Shown here: positions 45,119 to 54,051 of the stretch, one piece after another
Position numbering within the stretch: position 1 is the stretch's first letter
How the letters are laid out: each line of letters opens with the position of its first letter
NCBI GenBank assembly: GCA_031292145.1
Contig: JARLHR010000042.1
Span: forward strand, 59,451 to 123,450
Direction of reading: 5' to 3'
DNA length: 64,000 bases
Source: Clostridium sp.
Lineage (GTDB): Bacteria; Bacillota; Clostridia; Clostridiales; Clostridiaceae
The notes under the pieces: model-generated
Seen by the model: only the letters and a program-made list of their open reading frames with translations
What the model was told of the DNA's origin: nothing
Database searches by the model: none
Made by a program: the position numbers and the translations under genes

Positions 45119-46285
45119 ATGAATAAGGGAATAATAATGGAGGTAAAAAAGAATTATGCTATAGCCATGAATGATGTAGGGGTAATGGATAAAATAGTAT
45201 TTAAGGATAATATGAAAGTTGGTCAAAAAATATTTTATTTCGAGGATGATATTGTCAAGAATACTACTAAAAATGTTTATAGGTATCATAATTTTATAAA
45301 ATCATTTGGATCAATTGCTGCATTAGTTTTAATTGTATTCACCTTCTTTAATATAATAAAACCACAGGAAGCATATGCAGTTGTTAGTTTAGATATAAAT
45401 CCTAGTATCCAAATTGAAGCAGATAGTAAGCTTAACATCATTAAGGTAGAAGGTGTTAATGATGATGGCAAGAATATGGATTTCAGCGATATTAAGAATA
45501 TACCTCTTGAGAGTGGAATACAAAAAATAAAGGATAAACTACAAGAAAATAATTACTTAGTTAGTAATAAAGATGTATTAGTTGGTTATGCTTTCGTGCA
45601 AAAGGGAGAAGATAATAGTGCTTATGAAAAAGATTTGATGGGTGCCATTAATTCTACATTTAGCACAGAAAAAGTAACTTATGTTCCAGGTGACAAAGAA
45701 GATGTTAATAAAGCTAAGGAACAAGGAATAAGTTTAGGAAGATATGAAGCTGCATCTCGAGTTGCAGATCAAGATATAAAGAATAAGATAGGTACAGCAC
45801 CAGTAAAAGATATTACTGCAAGCATAAAAGATAGCGAAAGTGCTACAGAGTGGAAAGCACAAGACCAAAAAGATACTAATGCTCCAGCTATAAATGAAAC
45901 GCCGGAAGTTAAACCTGAAAAGCCAGCAACAGATAGTGTGAGACCTAATGCTTCTACTGATACTACAGAATCTAGCAGTGATTTAAGTAATGGGAATAAT
46001 AATATCACTAATAAATCTGATAATAGCAACGAAGTTTTAAGTTTACAACCTGATGTACCAGCTAAAAGTGGAGATAATAATAACGGTGGAAATAATAGTA
46101 GCGGTGGAAGTAGTAGTAATAGTAATAGTACGGTACCAACTACACCAAAAGATAATACTATTAATATAGCACCAAACAATGGAACTATTGAAAATAGCAC
46201 AACTCCTAGTAAAATCAAGGATGATTCTAATAAGGTGATAACACCTGATTCAACAAAAACAACAGATAAAAACGCTAAAAATTAA
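45119..46285 (+). CDS. rsgI: Anti-sigma factor RsgI with low-complexity extracellular tail
   Basis: 388 residues. Residues 1-55 are the cytoplasmic RsgI_N domain (GIIMEVKKNYAIAMNDVG), residues about 62-82 a membrane helix (FGSIAALVLIVFTFFNII), residues about 90-220 the conserved periplasmic-side domain (VVSLDINPSIQIEADSKLNI), and residues 225-388 a Ser/Asn/Thr/Pro-rich tail with no recognisable carbohydrate module. AGGTG before ATG 45119 decides the start; the reading at 45095 would overlap sigI. In cellulolytic clostridia this tail carries a sugar-binding domain; here it does not. RsgI holds SigI inactive until an outside signal. Confidence 0.85.
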   Translation: MNKGIIMEVKKNYAIAMNDVGVMDKIVFKDNMKVGQKIFYFEDDIVKNTTKNVYRYHNFIKSFGSIAALVLIVFTFFNIIKPQEAYAVVSLDINPSIQIEADSKLNIIKVEGVNDDGKNMDFSDIKNIPLESGIQKIKDKLQENNYLVSNKDVLVGYAFVQKGEDNSAYEKDLMGAINSTFSTEKVTYVPGDKEDVNKAKEQGISLGRYEAASRVADQDIKNKIGTAPVKDITASIKDSESATEWKAQDQKDTNAPAINETPEVKPEKPATDSVRPNASTDTTESSSDLSNGNNNITNKSDNSNEVLSLQPDVPAKSGDNNNGGNNSSGGSSSNSNSTVPTTPKDNTINIAPNNGTIENSTTPSKIKDDSNKVITPDSTKTTDKNAKN

Positions 46286-46302
46286 ATTATTGAAAAACAA
46301 AA

Positions 46303-46338
46303 ATAGATTTGTCTATAAGTAGATAAATCTATTTTTTT
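46303..46338 (+). terminator. Terminator of sigI-rsgI
   Basis: ATAGATTTGTCT / AGATAAATCTAT, 12 bp with one mismatch, 6-base loop, seven Ts. Confidence 0.88.
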
Positions 46339-46427
46339 CGGGAAAAATAATAAAGTAATACTATACGAACAGCGTTGATTTAATATAAAAATGAGGACGA
46401 GAGAAGATTTTTATAGTATACTTTATT

Positions 46428-46493
46428 TTAGGTATATTCAAAAAAATAATAAATCTATGATGTTTTTTGATTATTATTTTCTTTTATGTGCCA
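46428..46493. repeat. Arms-only copy of the dispersed repeat
   Basis: TTAGGTATATTCAAAAAAAT to TTTTCTTTTATGTGCC, 66 bp, outer helix only (AATAATAAATC / GATTATTATT). It lies 34 bases before the methyltransferase start codon. Confidence 0.7.
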
Positions 46494-46527
46494 AAGTATT
46501 ATTAATAAAAAATTGGGGAGATTAAAA

Positions 46528-48312
46528 ATGATAAAAGATTATTTACAAAATAATGTATTAATATTTGATGGGGCAATGGGTACGTATTATTCAGAGATAA
46601 CAGGAAACGATGTGTCTTATTGTGAATTTGCAAATTTGAATGATAGGGATACTATTAAAAAGATACATAATGAATATATTAAAGCTGGTGCAAAGTTAAT
46701 TAGAACTAATACCTTTTCAGCTAATACATATGATCTTGGAGTATCTTTAGATAAGTTGAAAGATATAATAAAATCGGGCGCTGATATAGCAAAGGAAGTT
46801 ATAAAAGATGCATCAGTTTATATTGGGGCAAGTATTGGACCTATAAAAGTAGATAACTTAAATGAAACAATGGATGATATATTAAATGAATACAAATTTA
46901 TAATTGATTGTTTTTTTGATAATAATATTAATATTTTTGTATTTGAAACCTTTAGTAATTACATTCACCTTGAAGAAATCAGTAAATATATTAAAAGCAG
47001 AAATAAAGATAGTTTTATCTTAGTGCAATTTGCAGTTAAGCCTGATGGCTTTACAAGGGATGGGATAAGTGTAAATAAATTATTAAAGGCAGTTAAAGCA
47101 ATAAAAGAAATAGATGCTTATGGATTCAATTGTGGATCAGGACCAACACATATATCAGAAATTATTAGAAAAATAGATATTGAAAATGATATTGTTTCAG
47201 CATTGCCAAATGCTGGATTTCCAGAATTGATTCATGAAAGAACTGTATACCCTAATAATCCTAAATATTTCGCAAGGAAAATTAATGAAATAAAAGCATA
47301 TGGAGTATCTATAATTGGTGGATGTTGCGGAACAAATCCAAACTATATTAAGGAAATTAGTTCATTAATTCAGGAAAATTCTAAGGCAATTAAAGTTACT
47401 AGTGTTAATCGCGTAGAAACACATAATGAAAATGAAAGAAAAATAGAAAATTCATTTAAAACTAAGTTGGATAGAAATGAGTTTGTAGTTGCTATAGAAT
47501 TATCTGCACCTGTAGACACAAACATATCAAAACTCATAGAAGGAGCTAAAATATGTAAGGCTAATAATATTGATTTAGTAACAGTTCCAGATTCACCTAT
47601 GTCAAAGGTAAAAGCTGACTCGTCAATAATAGCAGCTAAAATCAAAAGGGAAATAGGTATAGACGCTATGCCTCATCTATGTTGTAGAGATAAAAACACA
47701 AATGCTATAAGGTCGACATTGATAGGTTTACATATTGAGAACATTCGTAATATATTAGCAATTACAGGAGATCCAGTATCAGATGCAAGTAAAGTTGAAA
47801 CAAAAAGTGTTTTTAACTTAAATTCTTTTAGATTGATGGAACTTATTAAAGATATGAATGAAGAAATATTTGAAGAAGATAATATCCTTATAGGAGGGGC
47901 ATTAAATCTAAATGTTTTAAACAAAGAAGTAGAATTTAATCGTATGTTAAAGAAAGTAGAAAAGGGTGCTAAATTTTTCTTAACTCAACCTATATATGAC
48001 GATGAAGCAATAGACTTTTTGAAGAAAATTAAAGAAAGAACAAATGTTAAAATATTAGCAGGATTACTTCCAGTAGTTAGTTATAGAAATGCTGTCTTTT
48101 TAAATAATGAACTACCAGGAGTGACTATTCCTGATAAATATGTTAAAATGTTTTCGGAAAATATGAGTAAGGAAGAAGCTCAAGAAGTTGGCGTAAATAT
48201 TACCGTTGAAATTGGAAAAAAATTAAAAGGTGTTAGTGATGGATTGTATTTTATAACTCCATTTAATCGTGTAAACATGTTAATTGAAATTATAAAACAA
48301 ATAAGAGCATAG
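46528..48312 (+). CDS. Bifunctional homocysteine S-methyltransferase / methylenetetrahydrofolate reductase
   Basis: 594 residues. Residues 1-300 are an S-methyltransferase barrel (FDGAMGTYYSE, FNCGSGPTHI, GGCCGTNP with the paired zinc cysteines). Residues about 315-594 are MTHFR (VAIELSAPVDTN, DSPMSKVKADS, LAITGDPV, FFLTQPIYD). Same fusion as YitJ of Bacillus. It makes methyl-THF and moves methyl groups to homocysteine. GGGGAG before ATG 46528 sets the start. No S-box/SAM riboswitch is visible upstream, unlike yitJ. Confidence 0.9.
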   Translation: MIKDYLQNNVLIFDGAMGTYYSEITGNDVSYCEFANLNDRDTIKKIHNEYIKAGAKLIRTNTFSANTYDLGVSLDKLKDIIKSGADIAKEVIKDASVYIGASIGPIKVDNLNETMDDILNEYKFIIDCFFDNNINIFVFETFSNYIHLEEISKYIKSRNKDSFILVQFAVKPDGFTRDGISVNKLLKAVKAIKEIDAYGFNCGSGPTHISEIIRKIDIENDIVSALPNAGFPELIHERTVYPNNPKYFARKINEIKAYGVSIIGGCCGTNPNYIKEISSLIQENSKAIKVTSVNRVETHNENERKIENSFKTKLDRNEFVVAIELSAPVDTNISKLIEGAKICKANNIDLVTVPDSPMSKVKADSSIIAAKIKREIGIDAMPHLCCRDKNTNAIRSTLIGLHIENIRNILAITGDPVSDASKVETKSVFNLNSFRLMELIKDMNEEIFEEDNILIGGALNLNVLNKEVEFNRMLKKVEKGAKFFLTQPIYDDEAIDFLKKIKERTNVKILAGLLPVVSYRNAVFLNNELPGVTIPDKYVKMFSENMSKEEAQEVGVNITVEIGKKLKGVSDGLYFITPFNRVNMLIEIIKQIRA

Positions 48313-48348
48313 CATAACTTTATTAACTAAAGGGCAAGAGGGATATTT

Positions 48349-48897
48349 ATGAGAATAGGTATTATAAGGCATTTTAAAGTTGATTATAAGAAAAATTATT
48401 TTATGACATCAAAAGAATTTAAAAAATGGGAAGAAATTTATAACAAAAGTAGTGTTATAAAAAAAGATATTGAACTTATGGGGATAAACTGGGATAAATG
48501 TTATTCTAGTAGTCTGATAAGGGCACTTATCACTGCAAAACATGTGTATAAAGATTCTATAGTTCAAAATGATTTGATTAGGGAAACAATAATTGATCCC
48601 ATATTTAAAAGCAATTTGAAGTTGCCATATTGGTTCTGGGCTGTTAGCGGAAGAATTGCTTGGTATTTCAATCATAAATCTCAGCAGGAGATTAAAAGCA
48701 TAACTAGAGAAAAAGCTAAAAAATTTGTTAACTTATTATTAAGTGAAGCAAAAGAAGAAGGAAATAATAATATTTTAGTAGTGACACATGGCTTTTTTAT
48801 GTATAGCCTTCAAAAAGAACTTAAAAAAAGAGGATTTGTAGGTAAATTAAAATATAGCCCTAAAAATGGAGCATTGTATTTATATAAAAAAGAATAA
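48349..48897 (+). CDS. Histidine phosphatase superfamily protein
   Basis: 182 residues. Catalytic histidine in IIRHFKV near residue 8 (RHF, where RHG is the standard), CYSSSLIRALITAKHVY supplies the second arginine, and VTHGFFM the second histidine. The substrate is unknown; family members cut phosphate from sugars, nucleotides or cobalamin intermediates. GGGATATTT precedes the ATG. It may share a transcript with the preceding gene (36-bp gap). Confidence 0.75.
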   Translation: MRIGIIRHFKVDYKKNYFMTSKEFKKWEEIYNKSSVIKKDIELMGINWDKCYSSSLIRALITAKHVYKDSIVQNDLIRETIIDPIFKSNLKLPYWFWAVSGRIAWYFNHKSQQEIKSITREKAKKFVNLLLSEAKEEGNNNILVVTHGFFMYSLQKELKKRGFVGKLKYSPKNGALYLYKKE

Positions 48898-48953
48898 AGA
48901 ACATGAAACAAAATAGGATTGCAGGTGGACTTGTTATTTTTATGAATGTGCGT
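48897..48953. repeat. Arms-only copy of the dispersed repeat
   Basis: AAGAACATGAAACAAAATAG ... GGTGGACTTGTTATTTTTATGAATGTGCG. Starts at the stop codon of the phosphatase gene. The right arm shares GGACTTGTTATTT with copies A and B. Confidence 0.6.
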
Positions 48954-48970
48954 AATATTCCACAGTATAA

Positions 48971-49005
48971 TAAAAGTCATAGTATTTATGACTTTTATTT
49001 TTTTA
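48971..49005 (+). terminator. Terminator of the phosphatase gene
   Basis: AAAAGTCAT / ATGACTTTT with a 7-base loop, then a T-rich tail. Confidence 0.85.
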
Positions 49006-49158
49006 TGAATCATGGTAAAGTGTATATTGCATGAGAATATATATTAACTTAAGTACAATTTCTTTCAAAAAACATCATTTGATAGTTTTAAAAAATATAT
49101 TTAGTTGAAATAGGAATTGAAATAAGTTAGTATAAAGATAAAAAGGAGGAACTTTTAG

Positions 49159-50394
49159 ATGAATGAGATATTATTAGATGAAGCAAATAGATGTCTACTA
49201 TGTAAAAAACCTCGATGCAAAGAAAATTGTCCAATAAATACTTCAATACCAGAAGTTATTAATCTTTATAAAGAAGGTAAGCTTAAGGAAGCAGGAGAAA
49301 TTTTATTTAACAATAATCCACTTTCTGCTGTATGCGCTTTAGTTTGCATTCACGAAGATCAATGTAAGGGGAATTGTATCAAAGGAATAAAAGGAGAACC
49401 AATAAAATTTCATGATATTGAGCAAGAAATATCAAGAAAATATTTAGATGAAATTAAGTTCGAGAATGTTCCTAAAGATAAAGATAGAATTGCAATAATT
49501 GGAGGAGGACCAGCTGGAATTACAATTGCATTTATTTTAGCTATGAAGGGATATAATATAACTATTTTTGATGCACACGTGAAAGTAGGAGGTGTATTAA
49601 GATATGGTATACCAGAATATAGATTACCAAAAAAATTAATCGATAAAATTGAAGATAAACTTATAGAACTTGGAGTTAGAATTAGACCAAATACTCTTAT
49701 CGGTCCAGTTATAACCTTGGATAGGCTATTTGAAGATGGATATAAGGCTGTATTTATTGGGACAGGTGTATGGAATCCTAAAACATTAAATATTAAAGGA
49801 GAAACTCTTGGAAATGTTCATTTTGCTATTGATTATTTAAAATCACCTGAAAATTATAAATTAGGAGATAGAGTGGCAGTAATAGGCGCAGGAAATGTAG
49901 CAATGGATGCGGCTAGAAGTGCTAAAAAGAATGGTGCCAAGGATGTAACAATAATTTATAGAAAAGGTTTTGACCAAATGTCTGCAACCAAACAAGAGAT
50001 AAGAGAAGCTAAAGAAGATGGCATAAATTTTGAGCTATTTAAGTCTCCAATTGAATTAACAGAAGCTGGTGTAAAGTTAGTTATTACAGAAAAGATAACA
50101 GATTCTGAAGGTAAAGTACAAACTAGAGTTATTGATAGTGGAGAAGAATTTTTTGACTGTGACTCTATAATTATAGCTGTCAGTCAAACACCTAAAGCGA
50201 ATATAGTTTCAAATACCACACAACTAAATACAAATAAGTGGGGACTATTAATTACAGATGAAAAAGGAAACACAACTAAAAAAGGAACCTTTGCATCAGG
50301 AGATGTAGTTACAGGAGCGAAAACAGTAGTTGAAGCAGTCGTACAAGCGAAAATTGTTGCTAAAACCATAGAAGAATATTGTATAAACAACTAG
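49159..50394 (+). CDS. GltD-like FAD/NAD(P) oxidoreductase with N-terminal [4Fe-4S] domain
   Basis: 411 residues. N-terminal cysteine clusters CLLCKKPRCKENCP and CALVCIHEDQCKGNC, FAD loop IGGGPAGITIA (about 114-124), and NAD(P) loop VIGAGNVAMDAARSA (about 240-254), ASGDVVTGAKTVVEAV at the end for FAD. This is the glutamate synthase small-subunit / NfnB / DPD-N module. Standing alone, it may be a ferredoxin-NADP reductase subunit or serve an unlinked partner. No glutamate synthase large subunit is nearby. AAAAGGAGG before the ATG. Confidence 0.85.
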   Translation: MNEILLDEANRCLLCKKPRCKENCPINTSIPEVINLYKEGKLKEAGEILFNNNPLSAVCALVCIHEDQCKGNCIKGIKGEPIKFHDIEQEISRKYLDEIKFENVPKDKDRIAIIGGGPAGITIAFILAMKGYNITIFDAHVKVGGVLRYGIPEYRLPKKLIDKIEDKLIELGVRIRPNTLIGPVITLDRLFEDGYKAVFIGTGVWNPKTLNIKGETLGNVHFAIDYLKSPENYKLGDRVAVIGAGNVAMDAARSAKKNGAKDVTIIYRKGFDQMSATKQEIREAKEDGINFELFKSPIELTEAGVKLVITEKITDSEGKVQTRVIDSGEEFFDCDSIIIAVSQTPKANIVSNTTQLNTNKWGLLITDEKGNTTKKGTFASGDVVTGAKTVVEAVVQAKIVAKTIEEYCINN

Positions 50395-50537
50395 AGGTAT
50401 ATACATATTGTAAGCAAGAAATGAATGATGTTATTGTTAATTTGGCTGATTATGGAATAAAAATTAATTACAGGTTAAGTATTAATGATATTGCAACATT
50501 ATTTTAAATATGTTTTTATGAAAGAGAGTTGAGAAAA

Positions 50538-51536
50538 ATGAGTGTTACAATAAAGGATATTGCAAAACTAGCTAATGTTTCGCATACCACAGTGTCAAGA
50601 GCACTTAACAATAGCCCATATATAAATGAGGAAACAAAAGTAAAAATCAAGGCATTAGCGAAAGAATTGAACTATGTTCCAAATTACAGTGCTAAAAGTT
50701 TAGTTTTATTAAAATCATATGTTATCGGAGTTTTCTTTTCATCAATTAGTGAAGGGACATCTGATACATTTTTTCATGAAATTGTGAAAGGAATAAATAA
50801 GGTTATAGATAAGGAATATAACTTGGTTATTAGAGGAATAGATGATTATCAAAACTCTCATCCAATAGATAATAAGAACTTTGATGGAATAATTGTAGTT
50901 AGCCAAAGTAAAAATGACGATAAATTCATAGAAACAATAATTGAAAAAAACATTCCAATTGTAGTTATAAATAGAAATATTGAAAAAGAAGGATTAGTAA
51001 ATATAATGTCGGATGACACAAAAGGTGTTTATGATGCAGTCACATATCTGATTAAGAATAATCATCAAAAAATTGCATTTATTGAAGGGAATAAAGAATT
51101 TGAATCTAGTGCATATAGAAAGAAGGGATATTTAAAAGCTTTAGAAGAAAATGATATTCCGATAAATGAAAATTATATCATAAGTGGAAGATACGATTTG
51201 TTAAGTGGATATAAAAGTATGAAAAAGGTATTAGAATTAGATGATATACCTACTGCTGTATTTTGTTCAAATGATGACATTGGAGTTGGAGCAATGAAGG
51301 CAATTTTTGATAAAGGATTAAGTGTTCCCGGAGATATATCTGTGATAGGTTTTGATGATAGTAACTTTTGTAATTATGTAACCCCGCCTTTAACGAGTGT
51401 AAGAAAAGATTCACTAACTATGAGCGAATATGGTGGCAAAAATTTATTGAATATAATAAAGAATCAAGAAGTAGATAAAGAGAAAATATATATAAAATCA
51501 AATCTTGTAGTAAGAAAATCTGTTAGAAAACTATAA
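50538..51536 (+). CDS. LacI family transcription regulator of the uronate genes
   Basis: 332 residues. Helix-turn-helix TIKDIAKLANVSHTTVSRAL, hinge NYSAKSLV, then a periplasmic-binding-protein-like sensor domain (GVFFSSISEG, VVINRNIEKEG, SVIGFDDSNF). Start ATG 50538, AGAGAG nine bases upstream; a TTG at 50529 is in frame but inside the ribosome site. The neighbouring palindromes with a central CG (TTGTTAACGTTAACAA) are the kind LacI proteins bind, so it probably represses the HIT gene and uxaC until a uronate or KDG-like inducer appears. KdgR-like role is inferred. Confidence 0.85.
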   Translation: MSVTIKDIAKLANVSHTTVSRALNNSPYINEETKVKIKALAKELNYVPNYSAKSLVLLKSYVIGVFFSSISEGTSDTFFHEIVKGINKVIDKEYNLVIRGIDDYQNSHPIDNKNFDGIIVVSQSKNDDKFIETIIEKNIPIVVINRNIEKEGLVNIMSDDTKGVYDAVTYLIKNNHQKIAFIEGNKEFESSAYRKKGYLKALEENDIPINENYIISGRYDLLSGYKSMKKVLELDDIPTAVFCSNDDIGVGAMKAIFDKGLSVPGDISVIGFDDSNFCNYVTPPLTSVRKDSLTMSEYGGKNLLNIIKNQEVDKEKIYIKSNLVVRKSVRKL

Positions 51537-51550
51537 TATATTCTAAAAAT

Positions 51551-51587
51551 AATAATTAGCTTTTAAGTTGCTAATTATTATTTTTAA
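51551..51587 (+). terminator. Terminator of the LacI gene
   Basis: AATAATTAGC / GCTAATTATT, 10 bp, 9-base loop, then ATTTTT. Confidence 0.85.
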
Positions 51588-51588
51588 A

Positions 51589-51604
51589 TAGTTAACGTTA
51601 ACAA
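51589..51604. promoter_or_regulatory. LacI-type operator, upstream site of the HIT promoter
   Basis: TAGTTAACGTTAACAA, with the 12-bp palindrome GTTAACGTTAAC, nine bases before the -35 box at 51613. Confidence 0.8.
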
Positions 51605-51612
51605 AAAAGATA

Positions 51613-51641
51613 TTGCATTATTTTTATATAGTATTTATAAT
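51613..51641 (+). promoter_or_regulatory. SigA-type promoter of the HIT gene
   Basis: TTGCAT, 17 bases, TATAAT. An operator lies on each side. Confidence 0.75.
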
Positions 51642-51672
51642 ATAAATGTGAACAAATATATTATAAATACTA

Positions 51673-51688
51673 TTGTTCACGTTAACAA
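51673..51688. promoter_or_regulatory. LacI-type operator, downstream site of the HIT promoter
   Basis: TTGTTCACGTTAACAA, one base from a perfect palindrome, about 32 bases after the -10 box; it would block elongation or allow looping to the upstream site, 84 bases centre to centre. Confidence 0.78.
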
Positions 51689-51734
51689 GGTTACAGATAA
51701 TTATTAAATAAATTGTAAGAAAGAGGGTAGTACA

Positions 51735-52169
51735 ATGGAAAGAGATATAAATTTTGATGAAAGTTGTTTTTATTGTTCAAGGAATCAAGAACTGGATTCT
51801 TTAATGATTAAAATATGTGATTTAAATGTATCAACTGTATATTTATTTAAGGAACAAACATATAAAGGTAGATGTAATGTAGTTTATAAGGAGCATAAAA
51901 GCGAAATCTCAGATTTGACTGAAAATGAAGCTGCTGATTTTATAAATGATGCTCGTAAAGTAGCAAAGGCAATTCATAAAGCATTTAATCCAGATAAAAT
52001 TAATTATGGAGCATTTGCCGATACGATGAAACATCTTCATCTTCATATAGTACCAAAGTATGAAGGGGGACCATCTTGGGGAAAAACTTTTGAGATGAAT
52101 CCACAAAAAGTTTTATTAGATGATATACAATATAATGATCTAATATCAAAAATAAAAAGTAATTTATAA
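51735..52169 (+). CDS. HIT family protein (histidine triad)
   Basis: 144 residues. The triad is HLHLHIVP, and CFYCSRN near the N-terminus may bind zinc. HIT proteins hydrolyse or transfer nucleotide groups on AMP-like substrates. Here the gene has its own promoter bracketed by two LacI operators of the same type as uxaC, so it belongs to the uronate regulon, an unusual partner. GAGGG before the ATG. Confidence 0.83.
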   Translation: MERDINFDESCFYCSRNQELDSLMIKICDLNVSTVYLFKEQTYKGRCNVVYKEHKSEISDLTENEAADFINDARKVAKAIHKAFNPDKINYGAFADTMKHLHLHIVPKYEGGPSWGKTFEMNPQKVLLDDIQYNDLISKIKSNL

Positions 52170-52300
52170 AATTCAATTAGATAAAAAGAAATATTAAATA
52201 ACAGATAGGGATAGAACATTATCAATTCCGATATAAAAATATAGATTATAATATAAGAATTCCAAAAAGGGAGAAAATATATTATATTTATAAAATATTA

Positions 52301-52316
52301 TTGTTAACGTTAACAA
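52301..52316. promoter_or_regulatory. LacI-type operator, upstream site of the uxaC promoter
   Basis: TTGTTAACGTTAACAA, a perfect 16-bp palindrome seven bases before the -35 box. Confidence 0.85.
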
Positions 52317-52323
52317 AAAAGTA

Positions 52324-52352
52324 TTGCATTTTTAAATAAATAATATTATAAT
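52324..52352 (+). promoter_or_regulatory. SigA-type promoter of uxaC
   Basis: TTGCAT, 17 bases, TATAAT; same -35, spacer and -10 as the HIT promoter. Confidence 0.78.
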
Positions 52353-52370
52353 TTATTTAAATCATAGAAA

Positions 52371-52386
52371 TTGTTCACGTTAACAA
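52371..52386. promoter_or_regulatory. LacI-type operator, downstream site of the uxaC promoter
   Basis: TTGTTCACGTTAACAA, identical to the site at 51673. Centres of the two uxaC operators are 70 bases apart. Confidence 0.83.
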
Positions 52387-52424
52387 AAGTATTAATATGA
52401 ACAAATAGGAAAGAAGGAATTACG

Positions 52425-53825
52425 TTGAAGAAATTTATGGATGAGAATTTTTTATTATCAAATAAAACATCGGAAACATTATATCATGAATATGCTAAGG
52501 AAATGCCTATAATAGATTATCATTGTCACATCAATCCTAAAGAAATATTAGAAGATAAAAAGTTTACTAATATATCACAAGTATGGCTTTATGGCGATCA
52601 CTATAAATGGAGACAAATGAGATCTTTTGGTATAGATGAAAAATATATCACTGGTGATGGAAGTGATTATGAAAAGTTCTTAGCTTGGGCGAAAACTATT
52701 TCGCATGCAATAGGAAATCCACTTTATCATTGGACACACTTAGAGCTTAAGAGATTTTTTGGAGTAGATGAAGTTTTAAATGAAAAAACTGCATCAGCTA
52801 TTTGGGATAAGGTAAATAATATGTTAAATAGCGATGAATTTACTGTAAGAGGACTTATTAAAAAAGCAAATGTTAAGGTGATTTGTACAACAGATGATCC
52901 AATTGATTCTTTAGAATATCATTTGGCAATAAAAGAAGATAAGAGTTTTGATGTAAAAGTGTTACCAGCATTTAGACCAGATAAAGCATTAGGAATTAAT
53001 AATGAAACATTTAAGGAATGGTTCAATAAATTGGAGGAAGTTGTTGGATCAAAAATCACAAATTATGATGAGTATTTAGATGCATTGAAGAAAAGAGTAG
53101 AATTTTTCCATGAGGTTGGATGCAGAGTATCCGACCATGCATTAGACTTTGTGCCAGTTGGTAATGCATCATTGGACGAAATGAGAGAAATATTTAAAAA
53201 TGTTTTAAAAGTCGGACAAGTATCTTTTGAAGAAGAAAATAAATTTAGAGCATTTACATTAAAGTATCTTGGAAAATTATATCATGATTTAAAATGGACA
53301 ATGCAATTGCACATGAATTGTGTTAGAAATAATAATTCTGCTATGTTTAATAAATTAGGCCCAGATACTGGATTTGATTCATTAAATGATACAGAAGTTG
53401 CAATTCCACTTTCAAGATTATTAGATTCATTAAATAATGAAAAATCATTACCAAAAACAATTATTTATAGTTTAAATCCAAATGATAATTCTACTATAGG
53501 AACATTAATAGGATGTTTCCAAGGAGATGGCATTAAAGGTAAAATGCAATTTGGATCAGCATGGTGGTTTAATGATCACAAAATTGGAATGCAAGATCAA
53601 CTTAGAACACTAGCTAACTTAGGAATGTTGAGCACATTTGTTGGCATGCTTACAGATTCAAGAAGTTTCTTATCTTATACAAGACATGAATACTTTAGAA
53701 GAATACTTTGCAATGTAATTGGTGAATGGGTTGAAAATGGAGAATTACCTGATGATATAGAACATTTAGGTCAAATTGTATCAGATATTAGTTACAATAA
53801 TGCTGAAAAATATTTTGATATGTAA
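52425..53825 (+). CDS. uxaC: Glucuronate isomerase
   Basis: 466 residues, the usual length. Motifs: IIDYHCHINPKEI with the metal histidines, LYGDHYKWRQMRSFG, CTTDDPIDSLEYH, VLPAFRPDK, SDHALDF, MQLHMNCVRNNN and SFLSYTRHEYFRRILC. It turns glucuronate into fructuronate and galacturonate into tagaturonate. TTG start with GAAGGAA upstream; ATG at 52437 is an alternative. First gene of uxaC-uxaB-uxaA, under the double-operator promoter. Confidence 0.93.
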   Translation: MKKFMDENFLLSNKTSETLYHEYAKEMPIIDYHCHINPKEILEDKKFTNISQVWLYGDHYKWRQMRSFGIDEKYITGDGSDYEKFLAWAKTISHAIGNPLYHWTHLELKRFFGVDEVLNEKTASAIWDKVNNMLNSDEFTVRGLIKKANVKVICTTDDPIDSLEYHLAIKEDKSFDVKVLPAFRPDKALGINNETFKEWFNKLEEVVGSKITNYDEYLDALKKRVEFFHEVGCRVSDHALDFVPVGNASLDEMREIFKNVLKVGQVSFEEENKFRAFTLKYLGKLYHDLKWTMQLHMNCVRNNNSAMFNKLGPDTGFDSLNDTEVAIPLSRLLDSLNNEKSLPKTIIYSLNPNDNSTIGTLIGCFQGDGIKGKMQFGSAWWFNDHKIGMQDQLRTLANLGMLSTFVGMLTDSRSFLSYTRHEYFRRILCNVIGEWVENGELPDDIEHLGQIVSDISYNNAEKYFDM

Positions 53826-53853
53826 ATAAGTTAATAGCTTATTATATATATAA

Positions 53854-53976
53854 CACAGTTCTCAAAAAAAAGACACTAGCATATGCTTTTTAAGTAATGC
53901 TGAACTTCTTTAATCAGATATTTCGTATACTATAATTTATTAAAAATTTTAAGTTAACCATATTTTGAGAACTGTG
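53854..53976. repeat. MITE-like element with perfect 14-bp terminal inverted repeats
   Basis: CACAGTTCTCAAAA at 53854-53867 and TTTTGAGAACTGTG at 53963-53976, 123 bp in all, with an A+T-rich, non-palindromic interior and no open frame. It fills most of the gap between uxaC and uxaB. Different from the main dispersed repeat. Could be a small non-autonomous transposon or a long-range terminator stem. No second copy in the window. Confidence 0.6.
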
Positions 53977-54051
53977 CATTAATTATAAATTAAATTATAT
54001 AATTAGAAAATTTATCATGATGTAAAAAATCAGAATTTTGGAGGAATAATT

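Noticed and set aside
44717-45289. 190-codon open frame on the minus strand
   Set aside because: It lies antisense across sigI and the start of rsgI, both with clear families; its composition (Ile/Phe/Ser-rich) is that of an antisense shadow.
45769-46218. 149-codon minus-strand frame rich in leucine
   Set aside because: It is the mirror of the Ser/Asn/Thr repeats in the RsgI tail; no ribosome site.
46286-46527. SAM riboswitch upstream of the homocysteine methyltransferase/MTHFR gene
   Set aside because: The interval is filled by the rsgI terminator and an arms-only repeat; none of the conserved S-box elements are seen.
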